Assembly: GCF_011078175.1 (NCBI RefSeq)
Contig: NZ_JAALCJ010000001.1
Coordinates: 620,001-684,000 of the forward strand
Direction of reading: 5' to 3'
DNA: 64,000 nucleotides
DNA from: Enterobacter cloacae
GTDB lineage: Bacteria; Pseudomonadota; Gammaproteobacteria; Enterobacterales; Enterobacteriaceae
Shown one piece after another: positions 26,086 to 35,326 of the stretch (the first letter of the stretch is position 1; each line of letters begins with the position of its first letter). The notes beneath the pieces are model-generated. The model made no database searches and was not told where the DNA came from. It saw only the letters and a program-made list of their open reading frames with translations. The position numbers were made by a program, and so were the translations under genes.

Positions 26086-26367
26086 ATGGCCTATCTGCAA
26101 ATCACCCTTGATATCAGCAATGAAAACCGTGCGGCAGCCGCGGGGGTCTATCAGAAGTACAAAACCCCGTTTCTGACCACCATCGACGGCGCCACCTCGA
26201 AAGAACTGCTTATCCGCGACCAGGACGTGCAGGTGTTGCACGGTTTTGCGACCACAGCCCAGGCGCAGGCCTATCTTAACAGCCCGCTTTTTACCCAGGA
26301 TGTGGTTGCAGGCCTGAAACCTTACCTGAACAGCGACCCTGACGTACGTATCTACGACGTTATGTAA
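26086..26367 (+). CDS. Small dimeric alpha-beta barrel-type protein (hypothetical)
   Basis: A 93-residue cytoplasmic protein. The pattern of a first strand (AYLQITLDIS), a helix, then KELLIRDQDVQVLHGF and the SPLFTQDVVAGLKPYL helix suggests a ferredoxin-like fold of the ABM/DUF1330 kind, which often binds small aromatic or heme substrates. No catalytic residues can be assigned. GAAGGAGAG precedes the ATG. First gene of a four-gene plus-strand cluster with the AhpD-like, cupin and amine oxidase genes. Confidence 0.75.
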   Translation: MAYLQITLDISNENRAAAAGVYQKYKTPFLTTIDGATSKELLIRDQDVQVLHGFATTAQAQAYLNSPLFTQDVVAGLKPYLNSDPDVRIYDVM

Positions 26368-26402
26368 TTATGTTTTTCTGAGACAACAAACCGGAGTTTT
26401 CA

Positions 26403-26747
26403 ATGTTCTTAAACTGGAATGAATATCGCAGCGGCCTGCTCGCCACCATTGGCAAATTTGCCAAACTGCAACCTGAGTTTATGAAAGGCTTTCAGCAAAT
26501 GGATAAAGGCGCGTCTGAAAACAAGCACCTTGATCCTAAAACCCATGAGCTGATCGCGCTGGCCGTGGCCGTCACCACCCGCTGCGACGGATGCCTGGCG
26601 GTGCACGTGGATGCTGCGGTTAAGCACGGTGCCACACGCGAGGAGATTGCCGAAGCGCTTGCCGTCGCCATCAACCTCAATACCGGTGCTGCGCTGACCT
26701 ATACCGCGCGTGCTCTGGATGTTTACGATAACCTGCCGAATAAATAG
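26403..26747 (+). CDS. Carboxymuconolactone decarboxylase (AhpD-like) family protein
   Basis: A 114-residue all-helical protein of the CMD family. The redox pair CDGC within VTTRCDGCLAVHVDAAVKHG is the AhpD-type CxxC with the downstream His, so it is probably a thiol-disulfide/peroxidase-type protein rather than a lactone decarboxylase. 35 bp after the preceding gene with a CCGGAG site. An intact relative of the broken CMD gene at 23262, though the sequences differ clearly. Confidence 0.88.
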   Translation: MFLNWNEYRSGLLATIGKFAKLQPEFMKGFQQMDKGASENKHLDPKTHELIALAVAVTTRCDGCLAVHVDAAVKHGATREEIAEALAVAINLNTGAALTYTARALDVYDNLPNK

Positions 26748-26790
26748 GCCCGCAGACGGCATCCCAATGGGTGCCGTCAACTGACTGATT

Positions 26791-27474
26791 ATGATGTTAC
26801 TGAATTCTGATTTCTCGCAAAGAGCCATCATCACGCCGGATGATTATCGCTGGGTGCCTTCCCCGCAGCCGGGTGTGGAACGCGTCATGCTCGACCGGAT
26901 AGGCCGTGAGCAGGCCCGTGCAACCAGCCTTGTCAGGTATGCGCCCGGATCCGAATTTCCCGCACACAGCCATCCCGGCGGAGAGGAGATTCTGGTGCTC
27001 GAGGGGACTTTTACCGAAAACGGTGTCGATCACCCTGCCGGCTGGTACCTGCGCAGCCCGGACGGTTCTTCTCACCAGCCCTCAAGTCGCGACGGCACGA
27101 CGATTTTTGTCAAGCTGCGCCAGATGTCTGCCGATGAACGCCAGCCGGTCAGGATAAATACCCAGGAGGCAGCTAACTGGCACGGTCAGCCGCAAAGACA
27201 AATCTGCCCTTTATACTCCGGCCCCCTGGAAACCGTTCTGCTTCAGAAGCTTGCTCCGGGCGAGCGGGTTTTCCGTGCGCCGCTTGTTGGCGGAGCAGAG
27301 CTCCTTCTTCTGCAAGGGGAACTCCATGCGCCGGAAGGTTGCTATGAGGCAGGAAGCTGGCTGCGGTTTCCACCGGGTGACAGGCCTGCTCTGATGGCCA
27401 CCGCCTCTGGCGCACTTTTTTATCTGAAAACGGGACATCTCAGCCCGACAACCCTGACCGGAGCGACATTATGA
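26791..27474 (+). CDS. ChrR-like double-cupin protein
   Basis: A 227-residue cytoplasmic protein with two cupin repeats. The first has the metal-binding pattern HSHPGGEEILVLEG then GWYLRSPDGSSH; the second (GAELLLLQGELH) keeps the barrel but has lost most histidines. This resembles the C-terminal domain of the anti-sigma factor ChrR without its N-terminal zinc/anti-sigma part. Two ATGs in a row at the start, with a weak ribosome site. It overlaps the next gene by 4 bp (ATGA), so the cupin and the flavoprotein are co-translated and may work together. Confidence 0.83.
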   Translation: MMLLNSDFSQRAIITPDDYRWVPSPQPGVERVMLDRIGREQARATSLVRYAPGSEFPAHSHPGGEEILVLEGTFTENGVDHPAGWYLRSPDGSSHQPSSRDGTTIFVKLRQMSADERQPVRINTQEAANWHGQPQRQICPLYSGPLETVLLQKLAPGERVFRAPLVGGAELLLLQGELHAPEGCYEAGSWLRFPPGDRPALMATASGALFYLKTGHLSPTTLTGATL

Positions 27475-28565
27475 AGCAGAGCGCTGTAATCATTGGTGCG
27501 GGCATCAGCGGCCTTTATGCCGCCACGCTGCTTGAAAAAGCGGGTGTGGATTATGTGATCCTTGAGGCTCGTGACAGAACGGGCGGGCGCGTGCTGTCAG
27601 GCCTGGAACTGGCGGGCACCTCCGCTGGCAATCATGTAGATATGGGGGCAGCGTGGTTCTGGCCTGATATTCAACCGGACTTCGCGCAACTGATCGCGCG
27701 GCTTAACCTTCCGGTAATCGCGCACGGCCGTCCGGGTGACATGCTCTACGAACGCCAGCTGACTTCGCCCCCCGAACGCTATCCGGCATGGGAGAGCTCC
27801 CCGGCGTCTTTCGGGCTGAAGGAAGGAATGCAGGCGCTGACGGCGGCACTTAAAAGTCAGATCCCGGCTGAGAAGATTAAAACCGGCCATCAGGTGGTGG
27901 CGGTTTCCCGGGCTGGCAAGGAAGTGCAGGTCCATACCCGGTCCGAAGGCAGTAAAAAGGCCGTGTTTTCCGGTGAGCATGTCTTCCTCGCTTTGCCTCC
28001 TGCCCTGGCAGCTAAAATAGATTTCAGACCGGCGATGGCGGAACAGGTGCTGTCAAACTGGCGGAAAATCCCGACATGGATGGCTCCCCATGCAAAATAT
28101 GTCGCTGTATATAAAACAGACTTATTACATGAGCGACAGCTTTCAGGAAATGCAGGAAGCCGCGTTGGGCCAATGGTAGAGATCCACGATGTATCTGAGC
28201 CAGATTCGGGTAAAACGGCGATTTTTGGTTTTATTGGCGTACCGGCAAAATCGCGATGGACCGTCAGCGACGCTGTGCTCAAAGACCTTTGCCGGGAACA
28301 GCTTGTACGCTTATTTGGACAGGAGGCGGCAGAACCCGAAGCTGAGTATATAAAAGACTGGGCAGCCGATCCGTTTACAGCAACGGAATTTGATCTCCAG
28401 CAGGAAGTCGGGCACGCAATGCCTGAGCAACTTCCTGCCAGGGGAGAATGGTCTGCCGAGATAACCGGTATCGCCAGTGAATGGTCGCCGCAGTTCTCGG
28501 GCTATCTGGCTGGCGCAATTGACTCGGCATCAACGGGCGTTCAGCGCTGGCTGCAACAGAAATAA
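27471..28565 (+). CDS. FAD-dependent amine oxidase/flavin-containing oxidoreductase
   Basis: A 364-residue flavoprotein. The dinucleotide motif VIIGAGISGLYAATLLEKAG is at residues 6-25, the E-A-R-D-R-T-G-G-R motif (FAD ribose and flavin contact) follows, and the C-terminal FAD segment GYLAGAIDSASTGV is present. It is shorter than full monoamine oxidases (about 430-500) but complete at both ends. Oxidises a primary or secondary amine or a related substrate; no more can be said. Last gene of the cluster begun at 26086. Confidence 0.85.
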   Translation: MKQSAVIIGAGISGLYAATLLEKAGVDYVILEARDRTGGRVLSGLELAGTSAGNHVDMGAAWFWPDIQPDFAQLIARLNLPVIAHGRPGDMLYERQLTSPPERYPAWESSPASFGLKEGMQALTAALKSQIPAEKIKTGHQVVAVSRAGKEVQVHTRSEGSKKAVFSGEHVFLALPPALAAKIDFRPAMAEQVLSNWRKIPTWMAPHAKYVAVYKTDLLHERQLSGNAGSRVGPMVEIHDVSEPDSGKTAIFGFIGVPAKSRWTVSDAVLKDLCREQLVRLFGQEAAEPEAEYIKDWAADPFTATEFDLQQEVGHAMPEQLPARGEWSAEITGIASEWSPQFSGYLAGAIDSASTGVQRWLQQK

Positions 28566-28712
28566 ACCGCGAAAATGGGGTACTACCGCCCGAGCCAGAG
28601 AGGGGTTGTTGAAAAACATGCGTATCCGGTTCGAGAATACGTCTGTTATTTGAAACAGCTGGCTTTTGCAACGTCCGCTCCTGACACGAAATGTCCCTGA
28701 GTGCTCAAAAGA

Positions 28713-29981
28713 TTATCTGACCCTGAGAAGATCGGAATACCTGGTAGTGTAACGCGGCGAAAGCATTTCACGCTTCATTTGCCACTGCTGCTGTATGCCC
28801 TGTCCGGCAAAGTAAAGGGTTCCCTTTCCCTCTTTAGCGTTCAGATGATCGAGCACTTCCATCAACCTTTCGCTATCGGCACGCGGCGCGTTCTCGTCAA
28901 ACAAATTGAGCTGGGCCACACCCTGGCTAAAGAAGTCCCCAAGCATAATGCCGGCCTTCTGGTACCGTTGGCCATCTTTCCAGATTTTGTCCAGGCATTT
29001 TACAGTAGCATTGATGATGTCCCGTGAATCCTGAGTGGGGGTAAGAAGCTTCATGGACGCACTGTTACCGTAATACGGCTCTTTAAGCGCAAAGGGAGAC
29101 GTTTTCACAAATACGGAGATAAAGCGGCAATACTGATGCTCGCCACGAAGCTTTTCGGCACCACGCGCCGCATAGCTGCAAATAGCCTGGCGCATCTGTT
29201 CATACTCAGTAACGCGTTCGCCGAATGACCTACTGCATACAATTTCCTGTTTAGCAGGAGCAAACTCTTCAAGATCAAGACATGGCTCTCCGCGCAGCTC
29301 TCGCACGGTTCGCTCGAGTACGACGTTAAAGTTTTTCCTGATAATCCACGTACTTTGCTCAGAAAGGTCCAGAGCCGTTTTGATGCCCATAGCGTTTAGC
29401 TTCTTGCTGATGCGCCTCCCTACACCCCACACCTCCTCTACCGGTACGATAGCCAGCAACCGACGCTGTCGGTCAATATTGGACAAATCAACTACCCCTC
29501 CAGTCTGGCGCTGCCATTTCTTGGCAGCGTGATTCGCCAGCTTTGCGAGTGTTTTTGTCTGCGCAATGCCAACCCCGACGGTCAGATGCGTCCGCTTCAT
29601 AACGGTAGCGCGGATTTCTTTGCCAAACTCCGTCAGATCCCGGCAGTTGCGAACTCCTGTCAGGTCGCAAAAAGCTTCGTCGATGCTATAAATCTCGACG
29701 CGAGGGCTCATTTCCTCCAGCGTTGTCATCACCCGATTGGACATGTCAGCATAGAGTTCGTAGTTACTGCTGAAGCAAACAACCCCAGCGCGCCGGAATA
29801 AGTCCTTTTGCTTGAAGAAAGGCTCTCCCATTGTAATTCCGGCAGCTTTGGCCTCGGCGTTGCGTGCGATTACACAGCCATCATTGTTCGAGAGAACGAC
29901 CACCGGCCGTCCCCTCAAATCGGGACGGAACACCGTCTCGCATGATGCGTAGAACGAATTCACATCACAGAGCGCAAACAT
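28713..29981 (-). CDS. umuC: DNA polymerase V catalytic subunit UmuC
   Basis: A 422-residue Y-family translesion polymerase, same length as E. coli UmuC. Catalytic Asp6 (FALCDVNSFYASCE) and the YSIDEAF acidic pair are intact, as are the finger residues ARNAEAKAAG and the helix-hairpin-helix VEEVWGVGRRISKKL. The C-terminal beta-clamp motif region (QLNLFD) is present. Begins 2 bp after umuD in one SOS operon. In K-12 umuDC lies elsewhere (near hlyE); here it sits in the inserted segment next to an integrase relic, so it may be a mobile or island copy. Confidence 0.95.
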   Translation of the reverse strand: MFALCDVNSFYASCETVFRPDLRGRPVVVLSNNDGCVIARNAEAKAAGITMGEPFFKQKDLFRRAGVVCFSSNYELYADMSNRVMTTLEEMSPRVEIYSIDEAFCDLTGVRNCRDLTEFGKEIRATVMKRTHLTVGVGIAQTKTLAKLANHAAKKWQRQTGGVVDLSNIDRQRRLLAIVPVEEVWGVGRRISKKLNAMGIKTALDLSEQSTWIIRKNFNVVLERTVRELRGEPCLDLEEFAPAKQEIVCSRSFGERVTEYEQMRQAICSYAARGAEKLRGEHQYCRFISVFVKTSPFALKEPYYGNSASMKLLTPTQDSRDIINATVKCLDKIWKDGQRYQKAGIMLGDFFSQGVAQLNLFDENAPRADSERLMEVLDHLNAKEGKGTLYFAGQGIQQQWQMKREMLSPRYTTRYSDLLRVR

Positions 29982-29983
29982 AC

Positions 29984-30403
29984 TCAGCTCGCCGATTTAA
30001 CGATGAAAGTAACTACACCGAAAACGTCCAGCGTATCTTCGCTGCCCACCACAATCGGATTGTAAGCACTGTTCATCGGATTGAGTTGAACAGTCGGACG
30101 CAGTTGAAGGCGTTTAACAGTAAATTCACCATCCACGGCCGCAATGACGATATCTCCATGTTCAGCAACCCGTGAGCTATCAACCACCAGCAGATCACCG
30201 TCGCTGATCCCCCCTTCTGTCATCGAATCCCCTGCGGCTTTAACGAAATACGTTGAGCTGGGATGGGAAACAAGCAACTCATTAAGATCAATACGCTGCT
30301 CTACATAATCAGCTGCGGGACTGGGGAAACCACATTGCACCAAATCGCTGTACAGTGGGAGTGCGAGAATTTCTCGCAGTTCTGTAGGCCTGATGAATTC
30401 CAT
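29984..30403 (-). CDS. umuD: Translesion polymerase V autoproteolytic subunit UmuD
   Basis: A 139-residue LexA-like serine protease subunit. The cleavage site Cys24-Gly25 (LVQCGFPSP), nucleophile Ser60 (AAGDSM) and general base Lys97 (FTVKRL) all fall at E. coli numbering. RecA-stimulated self-cleavage gives UmuD', the active partner of UmuC. Start at 30403 is the family start; the in-frame extension to 30466 would cross the LexA box. First gene of umuDC. Confidence 0.96.
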   Translation of the reverse strand: MEFIRPTELREILALPLYSDLVQCGFPSPAADYVEQRIDLNELLVSHPSSTYFVKAAGDSMTEGGISDGDLLVVDSSRVAEHGDIVIAAVDGEFTVKRLQLRPTVQLNPMNSAYNPIVVGSEDTLDVFGVVTFIVKSAS

Positions 30404-30418
30404 TGCACATACCTCAAA

Positions 30419-30438
30419 TACTGTTTTTATATACAGTA
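30419..30438 (-). promoter_or_regulatory. LexA box of umuDC
   Basis: TACTGTTTTTATATACAGTA matches the SOS box CTG-N10-CAG with TA flanks on both sides. It ends 16 bp before the umuD start codon, as expected for tight LexA control. Confidence 0.93.
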
Positions 30439-30637
30439 GTTTTGTTTCTGTTAACGCGCAATACATCTGAGTCGTAGCGACTGTTTAAAGCTTCACCGCT
30501 TCGTTTCTAAGTTTCTATCAGGCTTCGAATTATTATTTTTGTAAATTTTCCGGTTGAAACCCTATGTGCACAAATTTAAGCCGGTTTGGATGCAGGAAAT
30601 TTTTTATAAAGCGTACAGACAGCAACATCATAGATAA

Positions 30638-30951
30638 TTGCCACCTGCTTTCTGTCCATTCCGTTTGAGAGCCACAAGAGATGCCTTTAATGCGCAGCAG
30701 GGAAAAGCGAACGCCATTGCCGCAGAGAAATTTCCTGAGCCTGACTTCATGTTCACTTTCCACGATTTAAAAGTAAAAGGGATATCGGATCCGGGAGACA
30801 CACTTAACGAAAAACAGGGAATCGCTGGTCACAAATACGCGTCACAGACCGCGCGTCTGTGATAGAAAAAATTCCTGTTGTTCCGGTAGTCGGGGGGGAA
30901 GTAATGCCCTCTTTTTGTGGCGAAGCCGAATGGCGAAAGAATAGCAAATAG
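30638..30951 (+). pseudogene. Tyrosine integrase C-terminal remnant next to the tRNA cluster
   Basis: The plus frame from 30638 contains FMFTFHDLKVKGISDPGD and KQGIAGHKYASQTAR, the C-terminal catalytic segment of enterobacterial phage/island integrases (HxxR-type box and GHK box). At the tail, where the family has RYDRK, the frame runs into stops; one inserted base restores CDRK with the nucleophile Tyr changed to Cys, and a further shift restores IPVVPVVGGE up to a stop at 30951. The N-terminal two thirds are missing. It ends 80 bp from the 3' end of tRNA-Leu, the usual place for an integrase beside its attachment site. Confidence 0.75.
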
Positions 30952-30967
30952 CGAAAATCAGGCAATA

Positions 30968-30990
30968 AAAAACCACCTTTCGGTGGTTTA
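30968..30990 (-). terminator. Terminator of the tRNA operon
   Basis: AAACCACC/GGTGGTTT with loop TTTC and a run of six T on the minus strand, 41 bp after the tRNA-Leu 3' end, ends the tRNA-Gly-Cys-Leu transcript. Confidence 0.88.
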
Positions 30991-31030
30991 TACGACACTG
31001 CTTATCATTGATTTTATTCTACTTTTCCCA

Positions 31031-31117
31031 TGGTAGCCGGAGTGGGACTTGAACCCACACAGCGCGAACGCCGAGGGATTTTAAATCCCTTGTGTCTACC
31101 GATTCCACCATCCGGCC
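31031..31117 (-). tRNA. leuZ: tRNA-Leu (TAA anticodon)
   Basis: An 87-nt class II tRNA with long variable arm; anticodon loop ATTTAAAAT contains TAA. Acceptor GGCCGGA pairs with TCCGGCT and CCA is encoded. Sequence follows E. coli leuZ with compensating changes in the acceptor stem. Third gene of the cluster. Confidence 0.97.
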
Positions 31118-31128
31118 AGGGAAGAAAG

Positions 31129-31202
31129 TGGAGGCGCGTTCCGGAGTCGAACCGGACTAGACGGATTTGCAATCCGCTACATAACCGCTTTGCTAACGCG
31201 CC
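31129..31202 (-). tRNA. cysT: tRNA-Cys (GCA anticodon)
   Basis: A 74-nt tRNA nearly identical to E. coli cysT: acceptor GGCGCGT, anticodon loop TTGCAAA with GCA, T loop GTTCGACTC and encoded TCCA end. Middle gene of the cluster. Confidence 0.98.
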
Positions 31203-31253
31203 TTAAATCTTTTGTCTTTCGACCTGCACCCGCAAACTGCCGATGCTTTAATT

Positions 31254-31329
<76 letters not shown>

Positions 31330-31481
31330 ATATCATCAAGCCACTTGCTAAATACTTGATTTCATTATCGTCCGGCTAACCGTGCCGCCGTTCGATGCGT
31401 TGCATTCTACTGATATGACGTTTTGAGTCAACGTTATTTTTTGCATCTCAGGATCGTTTGCTGAAAATTAAGCCGAAACGA

Positions 31482-32030
31482 TCACTGTTCAAGCAAATCA
31501 CCGCGCGCAGCGTTCAAATATTGCAGCATTGACCACAGTGTCAGCACCGCTGCAACCCACAGCAGACCAATGCCCGCCCACTCTACCCACGCATTTGGAC
31601 GCCACAGCATCCACACCAGCGCCGCCATCTGTGCGGTGGTTTTGACTTTACCGATCCAGGAGACCGCCACGCTGCTGCGTTTACCCAGCTCCGCCATCCA
31701 CTCGCGCAGGGCAGAGATAATAATTTCACGTCCAATCATGGTCGCGGCGGGCAGCGTCACCCACCAGGTATGATAATGTTCCGCCACCAGCACCATCGCG
31801 ATTGCCACCATCACCTTATCCGCAACCGGATCGAGGAACGCGCCAAAACGGGTACTCTGATTCCAGCGACGCGCCAGATAACCGTCAAACCAGTCCGTAA
31901 CGGCAGCGATCAGGAAAATGAGCGCACAGGCAAAAGGCGCCCAGACGACCGGCAGGTAAAATGCCAGGACGAAGAACGGAATGAGCACAACGCGAAAGAG
32001 AGTGAGCAACGTAGGGATATTAAATCGCAT
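31482..32030 (-). CDS. pgsA: CDP-diacylglycerol-glycerol-3-phosphate 3-phosphatidyltransferase PgsA
   Basis: An inner-membrane enzyme that makes phosphatidylglycerol phosphate from CDP-diacylglycerol, the committed step to PG and cardiolipin. 182 residues as in E. coli. The CDP-alcohol phosphotransferase motif DG-x2-AR-x8-G-x3-D-x3-D is readable as [19 protein letters not shown] followed by PVAD. About four to six helices. Last gene of the uvrY-uvrC-pgsA operon, 56 bp after uvrC. Confidence 0.97.
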   Translation of the reverse strand: MRFNIPTLLTLFRVVLIPFFVLAFYLPVVWAPFACALIFLIAAVTDWFDGYLARRWNQSTRFGAFLDPVADKVMVAIAMVLVAEHYHTWWVTLPAATMIGREIIISALREWMAELGKRSSVAVSWIGKVKTTAQMAALVWMLWRPNAWVEWAGIGLLWVAAVLTLWSMLQYLNAARGDLLEQ

Positions 32031-32086
32031 GATGACGGTAACTGTCTGTTGTCAGTAAAATTTAGCTCTATGTTGCTACAGAGCCC

Positions 32087-33919
32087 TCAATGTTTCAACG
32101 AGTAGTAGATCTTTTCTGCCAGCCCTTGCGAAATACCCGGCACTTTTGCAATTTCCTCCATGCTGGCATTGAGTAATCCTTGCAATCCGCCCATATACTT
32201 CAACAGCATCTGGCGACGTTTTGGTCCGACGCCTTCAATCGTCTCAAGGGTACTGGTATTTTTAACTTTCGCCCGTTTTTTGCGGTGACCGCTGATGGCG
32301 TGATCGTGCGACTCATCGCGGATATGCTGGATCACATGCAGCGCCGGGGAATCTGGCGGCAGGCTAAAGCCCTCACCTTCCGGCTCAAAGAACAGCGTTT
32401 CCAGGCCAGCCTTACGATCCGCCCCTTTCGCCACCCCTAACAGCAGCGGATGGTGTTTATCCCACTCCACATCGAGCGATTCGAATACCGCCTTCGCCTG
32501 CCCCAGTTGACCTTTCCCGCCGTCGATAAGGATAACATCCGGAATTTTGCTCTCTTCAATCGCTTTACCATAGCGACGACGCAGCACCTGGTTCATGGCG
32601 GCATAATCGTCACCGGGCGTAATGCCGGTGATGTTATAGCGACGATACTCTGCCCGCAGCGGACCGTTGGCATCAAAAACCACGCACGACGCCACGGTCT
32701 GCTCGCCCATCGTATGGCTGATGTCGAAGCATTCCATGCGTTTCACTTCCGGCAGTTTGAGCAGCGTCGCAAGCGCGGTTAAACGCTGGCTGACGGTTGA
32801 CTGCTGGGACAGTTTGGTGGTCAGCGCCGTGGCGGCATTGGTTCGCGCCAGCTTCAGATAACGCGCGCGATCGCCACGCGGTTTCGTCTGGACATTCACC
32901 CTCCGGCCCGCCAGCTCTGAAAGCGAGTCCGCCAGCAGGGTTTTATCATCCAGCGTGAAGTCGAGCAGGATCTCGGATGGCAGCGTACGCATCTGGCTAC
33001 CCTGCAAATAAAACTGGCCGACAAACGTCTCCACCACTTCACCCAGTTCGGTGCCGCCCGGCACTTTCGGGAAGTAGCTGCGGCTGCCGAGCACTTTTCC
33101 CTGACGAATAAACAGCACGTGAACGCAGGCCAGACCGGCGTCAAAGGCTACGCCGATTACATCAAGGTCATCACCCGTATTGGAAACAAACTGCTTCTCG
33201 GTCACCCTACGCACCGCCTGGATCTGGTCGCGGATGCGTGCGGCTTCCTCAAATTCCAGCGCCGCGCTGGCTTTTTCCATACGGGCAATCAGTTGCGTCA
33301 ACACCTGATCGTCTTTCCCGGCTAAAAACAGGCGGACATATTCCACCTGCTGCGCGTACTCGTCTTCGCTTACCAGCCCTTCAACGCACGGCCCCAGGCA
33401 GCGGCCAATCTGGTATTGCAGGCACGGCCGGGAGCGGTTGCGATAAACGCTGTTTTCGCACTGGCGAACAGGGAAGATTTTTTGTAAAAGCGCCAGCGTT
33501 TCCCGCACGGCATAACCGTTCGGGAAAGGACCGAAATATTCACCTTTCGCATGCTTAGCGCCACGATGCATCGCCAGCCGCGGGTGCGTGTCGCCGCTCA
33601 GGAAGATAAACGGATAGGACTTATCATCGCGCAGCAGAACATTGTAGCGCGGCTGATACAACTTTATGTAGTTGTGCTCAAGGAGCAGCGCTTCCGTTTC
33701 CGTGTGCGTGACGGTGACATCAATGTTGTGTATGAGAGCGACCAGCGCTTCGGTTTTACGGGAGGCAAGGTTGCTGCGGAAATAGCTGGAAAGGCGTTTC
33801 TTCAGATCTTTTGCCTTACCGACATAGATAACCGTACCGCCAGCATCGTACATACGGTAGACGCCTGGCTGGCTGGTGACGGTTTTCAGAAATGCTTTTG
33901 AATCGAACGCTTCACTCAC
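32087..33919 (-). CDS. uvrC: UvrABC excinuclease subunit UvrC
   Basis: Dual-incision nuclease of nucleotide excision repair; 610 residues, same as E. coli. The N-terminal GIY-YIG domain makes the 3' cut ([19 protein letters not shown]), a UVR motif for UvrB binding follows near residue 205, the RNase H-like domain makes the 5' cut, and a double helix-hairpin-helix closes the protein ([27 protein letters not shown]). I choose the GTG at 33919, which overlaps the uvrY stop as GTGA; it gives the E. coli N-terminus, while the upstream ATG would lie inside uvrY. Confidence 0.96.
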   Translation of the reverse strand: MSEAFDSKAFLKTVTSQPGVYRMYDAGGTVIYVGKAKDLKKRLSSYFRSNLASRKTEALVALIHNIDVTVTHTETEALLLEHNYIKLYQPRYNVLLRDDKSYPFIFLSGDTHPRLAMHRGAKHAKGEYFGPFPNGYAVRETLALLQKIFPVRQCENSVYRNRSRPCLQYQIGRCLGPCVEGLVSEDEYAQQVEYVRLFLAGKDDQVLTQLIARMEKASAALEFEEAARIRDQIQAVRRVTEKQFVSNTGDDLDVIGVAFDAGLACVHVLFIRQGKVLGSRSYFPKVPGGTELGEVVETFVGQFYLQGSQMRTLPSEILLDFTLDDKTLLADSLSELAGRRVNVQTKPRGDRARYLKLARTNAATALTTKLSQQSTVSQRLTALATLLKLPEVKRMECFDISHTMGEQTVASCVVFDANGPLRAEYRRYNITGITPGDDYAAMNQVLRRRYGKAIEESKIPDVILIDGGKGQLGQAKAVFESLDVEWDKHHPLLLGVAKGADRKAGLETLFFEPEGEGFSLPPDSPALHVIQHIRDESHDHAISGHRKKRAKVKNTSTLETIEGVGPKRRQMLLKYMGGLQGLLNASMEEIAKVPGISQGLAEKIYYSLKH

Positions 33920-34572
33920 TGACTTATTAACGACTCCGCATTGCACAAACCATGGCGAATGGCCAGATGAGTCAGTTCGACATCACCGTGTATGTTTAGT
34001 TTACTGAACATACGATAGCGATAGCTGTTGACCGTTTTCGGGCTGAGATTCAGCTGCTCTGAAATCTCATTCACCTTCTGACCTTTAGTAATCATCAGCA
34101 TAATCTGCAATTCGCGCTCAGACAAACTGGCAAACGGAGATTCCGTTTTTTCCGGTTCAATCTGACTCAGGGCCATCTGTTGAGCAATATCAGAAGCGAT
34201 GTAACGCTGCCCGGCGAAAACGGTGCGGATCGCATTGACGACTTCCTGCGGCGCGGCACCTTTGCTGAGATAGCCGGCAGCGCCTGCCTGCATAACCCTG
34301 GCCGGCAGCGGATTTTCGGTATGGACGGTCAGCATGATGACTTTGGTATCAACGAACATGCGCGCGATTTTGCGCGTGGCTTCAAGCCCGCCAATACCGG
34401 GCATGTTCATATCCATCAGCACCACGTCTGCGGAGTTAGCGCGGCACCATTTGACGGCATCTTCGCCACAGCACGCCTCGCCGGCAACTTTAATACCCTT
34501 TATATCTTCAAGAATGCGTCGTATCCCTGCGCGCACCAGTTCGTGGTCATCAACAAGAAGGACGTTGATCAA
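33916..34572 (-). CDS. uvrY: Response regulator UvrY (BarA/UvrY system)
   Basis: A 218-residue NarL/FixJ-type regulator, the partner of the BarA sensor kinase that drives csrB/csrC transcription. The receiver domain has the acidic pocket (VDDHELV), phospho-acceptor Asp54 (VLMDMNMPG) and Lys in GYLSKGAAP; the C-terminal LuxR-type helix-turn-helix is [22 protein letters not shown]. Coupled to uvrC by a 4-bp overlap. Confidence 0.97.
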   Translation of the reverse strand: MINVLLVDDHELVRAGIRRILEDIKGIKVAGEACCGEDAVKWCRANSADVVLMDMNMPGIGGLEATRKIARMFVDTKVIMLTVHTENPLPARVMQAGAAGYLSKGAAPQEVVNAIRTVFAGQRYIASDIAQQMALSQIEPEKTESPFASLSERELQIMLMITKGQKVNEISEQLNLSPKTVNSYRYRMFSKLNIHGDVELTHLAIRHGLCNAESLISQ

Positions 34573-35037
34573 AGGAAATGTCTCCAGAATAGGGATAACG
34601 CTACTGACTGCTAATTGGGTTTATATTAACGGTTTTCCGGGCAAGATTAAAACGCTAAAAAATCCGCTATTCGATTCTGGTCTCGTTTTTGGAAATTAGA
34701 CTGTACAGAAAGTGGAAAGAAAACCCTTGTACGCTGCGATGTTAGCGCTATTTTTTAGCATCGACATTCAAAAACTTACCAAAACAGTTGTTAACTCAAT
34801 CGAAAAAGAGCGAGCGATTTTTTGTAACAACAATTAACGAATAGCGCACCGGCAATAAACATTTAATTGTCGCTAACATATTGGACAGATTACCTTCATA
34901 ATCCGCCCCGGCCAATAAACAATACGCGGAAAAGTATGAAAAACAACCACTGCATTTTTTGCCATAGCTTGTGGTATACTCCGCCGCCTTAACTTTCATC
35001 GTCGCGCTCATGCGCTGTTTTATAATGAGGAAAATAA
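34573..35037. promoter_or_regulatory. Divergent uvrY-yecF intergenic region
   Basis: 465 bp with no supported gene. Toward yecF there is an extended -10 box TGGTATACT at 34972-34980, about 60 bp before the yecF start, and a GAGGAAA ribosome site. The uvrY promoter must lie within the first ~200 bp; no specific operator was recognised. Confidence 0.5.
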
Positions 35038-35262
35038 ATGAGCACACCTGAATTTGCCACTGCCGAGAATAACCAGGAACTGGCACAGGAAGTAAACTGC
35101 CTGAAATCACTGCTGACGCTTATGCTACAAGCGATGGGTCAGGCTGATGCTGGTCGTGTGATCATTAAAATGGAAAAACAGATCGCGCTGATGGAAGACC
35201 AGGCGGAATCCGCTGTTTTTGCCAATACTGTTAAGCAGATTAAACAAGCCTACCGCCAGTAA
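35038..35262 (+). CDS. yecF: YecF family protein (DUF2594)
   Basis: A 74-residue, probably coiled helical cytoplasmic protein nearly identical to E. coli YecF ([20 protein letters not shown] ... QIKQAYRQ). A strong ribosome site (GAGGAAA) precedes it. Function is not known; position between uvrY and sdiA is conserved in enterics. Confidence 0.93.
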   Translation: MSTPEFATAENNQELAQEVNCLKSLLTLMLQAMGQADAGRVIIKMEKQIALMEDQAESAVFANTVKQIKQAYRQ

Positions 35263-35264
35263 CA

Positions 35265-35297
35265 AAAACGGCTGGATGCAGAGCATTCAGCCGTTTT
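35265..35297. terminator. Bidirectional terminator between yecF and sdiA
   Basis: AAAACGGCTG/CAGCCGTTTT with inner ATGC/GCAT pairing forms a long stem between the convergent yecF and sdiA stops, with T-rich tails in both directions. Confidence 0.85.
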
Positions 35298-35326
35298 CTC
35301 GTCTGACACGCAGAACGTGATATCAG

